In this document: positions 16,014-17,636 of the stretch, piece by piece | How the letters are laid out: the number at the start of each line of letters is the position of its first letter | How positions within the stretch are numbered: the stretch's first letter is position 1 | NCBI RefSeq assembly: GCF_001949145.1 | Contig: NW_019091558.1 | Span: 401,719-419,354 of the forward strand | DNA length: 17,636 bases | Reading direction: 5' to 3' | Source of the DNA: Acanthaster planci | Taxonomy: Eukaryota; Echinodermata; Asteroidea; Valvatida; Acanthasteridae | The notes under the pieces: model-generated | Seen by the model: only the letters and a program-made list of their open reading frames with translations | What the model was told of the DNA's origin: nothing | Databases searched by the model: none | Position numbers and translations under genes: made by a program

Positions 16014-16047
16014 GAATGGCCCATGGTGAACATCCATGGAGCCATTC
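16014..16047. repeat. 34-nt hairpin with near-perfect arms
   Basis: GAATGGC-CCATGG, a 7-base loop TGAACAT, then CCATGG-A-GCCATTC. The two arms pair over 13 bp with a single bulged A. It is flanked by CAGGCACC on the left (about 15976) and GTGCCTG on the right (about 16052), which extends a weak outer inverted match. It could be a small MITE core. Confidence 0.55.
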
Positions 16048-16059
16048 TAGTGCCTGTCA

Positions 16060-16975
16060 CAAATCATTGAGATTACAGCCATAATGCTTCCATTGTATGC
16101 TCTAGCAGCTGTAACTGGTAAAATAACTTTTTTGGCCATTAAAATAGACCATTTCTTGACCGTATGTGTCAGAATTCTCGCCAAAAACTGCTTCAAAGTG
16201 CCAAGCTGACTCAAATCTAGATGCAGGCTACGATTCCCCCATCTGAACCGCTGAAGGAAAGCAATGGTTCTTAGTGTACATCTAAGAAACACAAAACCAA
16301 ATATTTGCGATAGTGCAAAGCACAATGCCAACATTTCGTTCACACCATAATATGTTACTAAACACAAGGTGGAGATGAGGCGGAGGCGGGTAAACAAAAG
16401 TTTGGAAGTTGCACCATCTATTAGATCTTTACCATATAAAGGCTGTGACAAAACTGACCTTAAACTACATTCCCTAAATCCATCAAGCCATGCCTCCCAT
16501 TAGGAAGATGTCCCATTGGTTAAAAGCTTGGTCACAGAAGTTCCCTTATTGGTCTAAATTCTCTAATGTAATGTTTTCTAAAAATTTTCTCAGACCTTTA
16601 ACCAAGATGCATCCTTCCAATTTCACACATACCTGCAGATAAGGAAAGCTGGTAAAAAATACTACCTAACAGTTCAAGTACGACTTCTTGGTAGCTAAGC
16701 ATAGGAGGGATTTCTCAGTTTTTCTCGTCTAAATTTGCAGTAAAATTGGATCATTTAGCTTGTCAGCTTCACAGAGCCATGCTAACCACACAATATTGCT
16801 TGCAAACTGTTATAATACATACCAACTATTACACACAGGAGAAATATACACATACATGTAAGTACCAGAAACCAATTGTAAAGACCTTCACGAAGATGTA
16901 TGTTTTCCACACTCTGCCTACAGCACTGGCAGAGCCCAATGAATATTCATCACAATGTTGCCCCAAAGCAGCTGA
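16060..16975. other. No gene supported
   Basis: Mixed non-coding sequence. The minus-strand ORF at 16451-16047 (134 codons) has hydrophobic and basic patches but no recognisable domain, splice context or gene neighbour. A short plus-strand frame at about 16590-16690 (FNQDASFQFHTYLQ) is too small to call. Confidence 0.35.
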
Positions 16976-17023
16976 TTGGCTGCCTACCACAGTACAGGAT
17001 CCCTTGTTGACACAGAATTGCTT

Positions 17024-17636
17024 ATGGCATTCTGTGCAGTAAATAAGCAGTACATCCAAATACATGCATTACTTACACATCCCACACTCCGGCCTATAGG
17101 ATCATCTATATCCTTAGGCAATACTAGTACCAAACCCCATCTCCGTTCACAAGCTGCCTTTACCAAACAAACGGTAGTCAACCTCAGCCAACGCAACCTA
17201 TCTCCAGTTGAGACTAAGGTCCTCTCATTGGGTGAGAACTTCGCCCTAGTACCTAAGTCCTCACCGGTAGAAGAGATCATTCAAGCTACCGAACCAGCTC
17301 TACGCCACCTGGCCAAGTCTGCTGCAGACGATGTCAGACTCCACATCAGCCAAGCCCTCAGGTACCACAAGCCTGCCAAGCCCAACATCACCAAGCAAGA
17401 ACACTCAGCCCTCATCAGCCTATGTCGAGATAAGTCCATCCACATCTTGACTGCTGACAAAGGCAATGCCACAGTCATAATGAACAAGGCCGACTACGAC
17501 AAGAAGGTGTGGGACATCCTGAAGTCGGGTACATACCGTCCTTTCCGCAAGGATCCTACCCCGTCTATACGAAAGAGAAAAAATGGCAAACTACTTGCAC
17601 TCCAGCATTCTGGGCATCTTCCCATGATCCTGTACC
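17024..17636 (+). mobile_element. Penelope-like element ORF, N-terminal part, runs off window
   Basis: A plus-strand frame is open from 16976 (after TGA at 16973-16975) to the last base, with the first ATG at 17024. Family-like sequence starts near 17171: VVNLSQRNLSPVETKVLSLG, ENFALVPKSSPVEE, KPNITKQEHSALISLCRDKS, IHILTADKGNATVIMNKADY and GTYRPFRKDP, and it ends SGHLPMILY. The NLS..L...E...LS.G..F.P opening and the L.ADKGNA.V.M...DY block are typical of the region just before the reverse transcriptase core in Penelope-like elements. The core motifs (including YGLPK.HK) and the GIY-YIG endonuclease would lie beyond the right edge. No stop or shift is seen in about 155 family-like codons, so this copy is younger than the other relics here. 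Confidence 0.82.

Noticed and set aside
16047-16451. 134-codon minus-strand ORF
   Set aside because: No domain, no splice or promoter context, and such lengths arise by chance in a window this size. Left open but not called.

Overview
This is eukaryotic, almost certainly metazoan, DNA. It is AT-rich and sparsely coding. Protein homology comes in short blocks flanked by GT..AG splice signals, and there are tRNA-derived SINEs, several retroelement classes, a foldback-like element and minisatellites. The repeat mix (TACATGTA-rich text, Penelope-like, CR1-like and Ty3 elements, a lineage-expanded SAMD3-like gene family) suggests an aquatic invertebrate such as an amphioxus, hemichordate, echinoderm or cnidarian. 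I cannot name the species. No bacterial operons, rRNA genes or CRISPR arrays are present.

Layout. 1-120: truncated reverse-strand SINE. About 530-4995: a plus-strand, multi-exon relic of a SAMD3-like protein gene, with at least eight exon blocks that have plausible splice sites. Frame conflicts between and within exons and an in-frame TAG make it look like a pseudogene. Its introns hold an 88-nt hairpin and two further SINEs. 5233-5420: a second, separately broken copy of its last exon. 5727-5788: a strong hairpin. 5960-6560 (minus): a decayed Ty3/gypsy pol piece. 7287-7770 (minus): the C-terminal tail of a CR1/Jockey-like non-LTR reverse transcriptase. 8077-9428: a candidate foldback element whose inverted termini are arrays of a 15-16 bp repeat; its interior holds a CRE and a ZNF143-like half motif. 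9690-11449 (plus): an intronless, multiply frameshifted copy of an expanded metazoan family with an HGKGACD motif. 11992-12105: a 37-residue single-pass membrane microprotein ORF, the best candidate for an intact cellular gene. 12936-16050: several repeat arrays and an unassigned 112-residue minus-strand ORF. 17024-17636: the start of a Penelope-like element ORF, open to the window edge.

The genes do not form a pathway. The window reads as a graveyard of an expanded gene family and mobile elements, with one or two small candidate genes. Apparent frameshifts could be true decay or assembly indels; the sequence alone cannot separate these.
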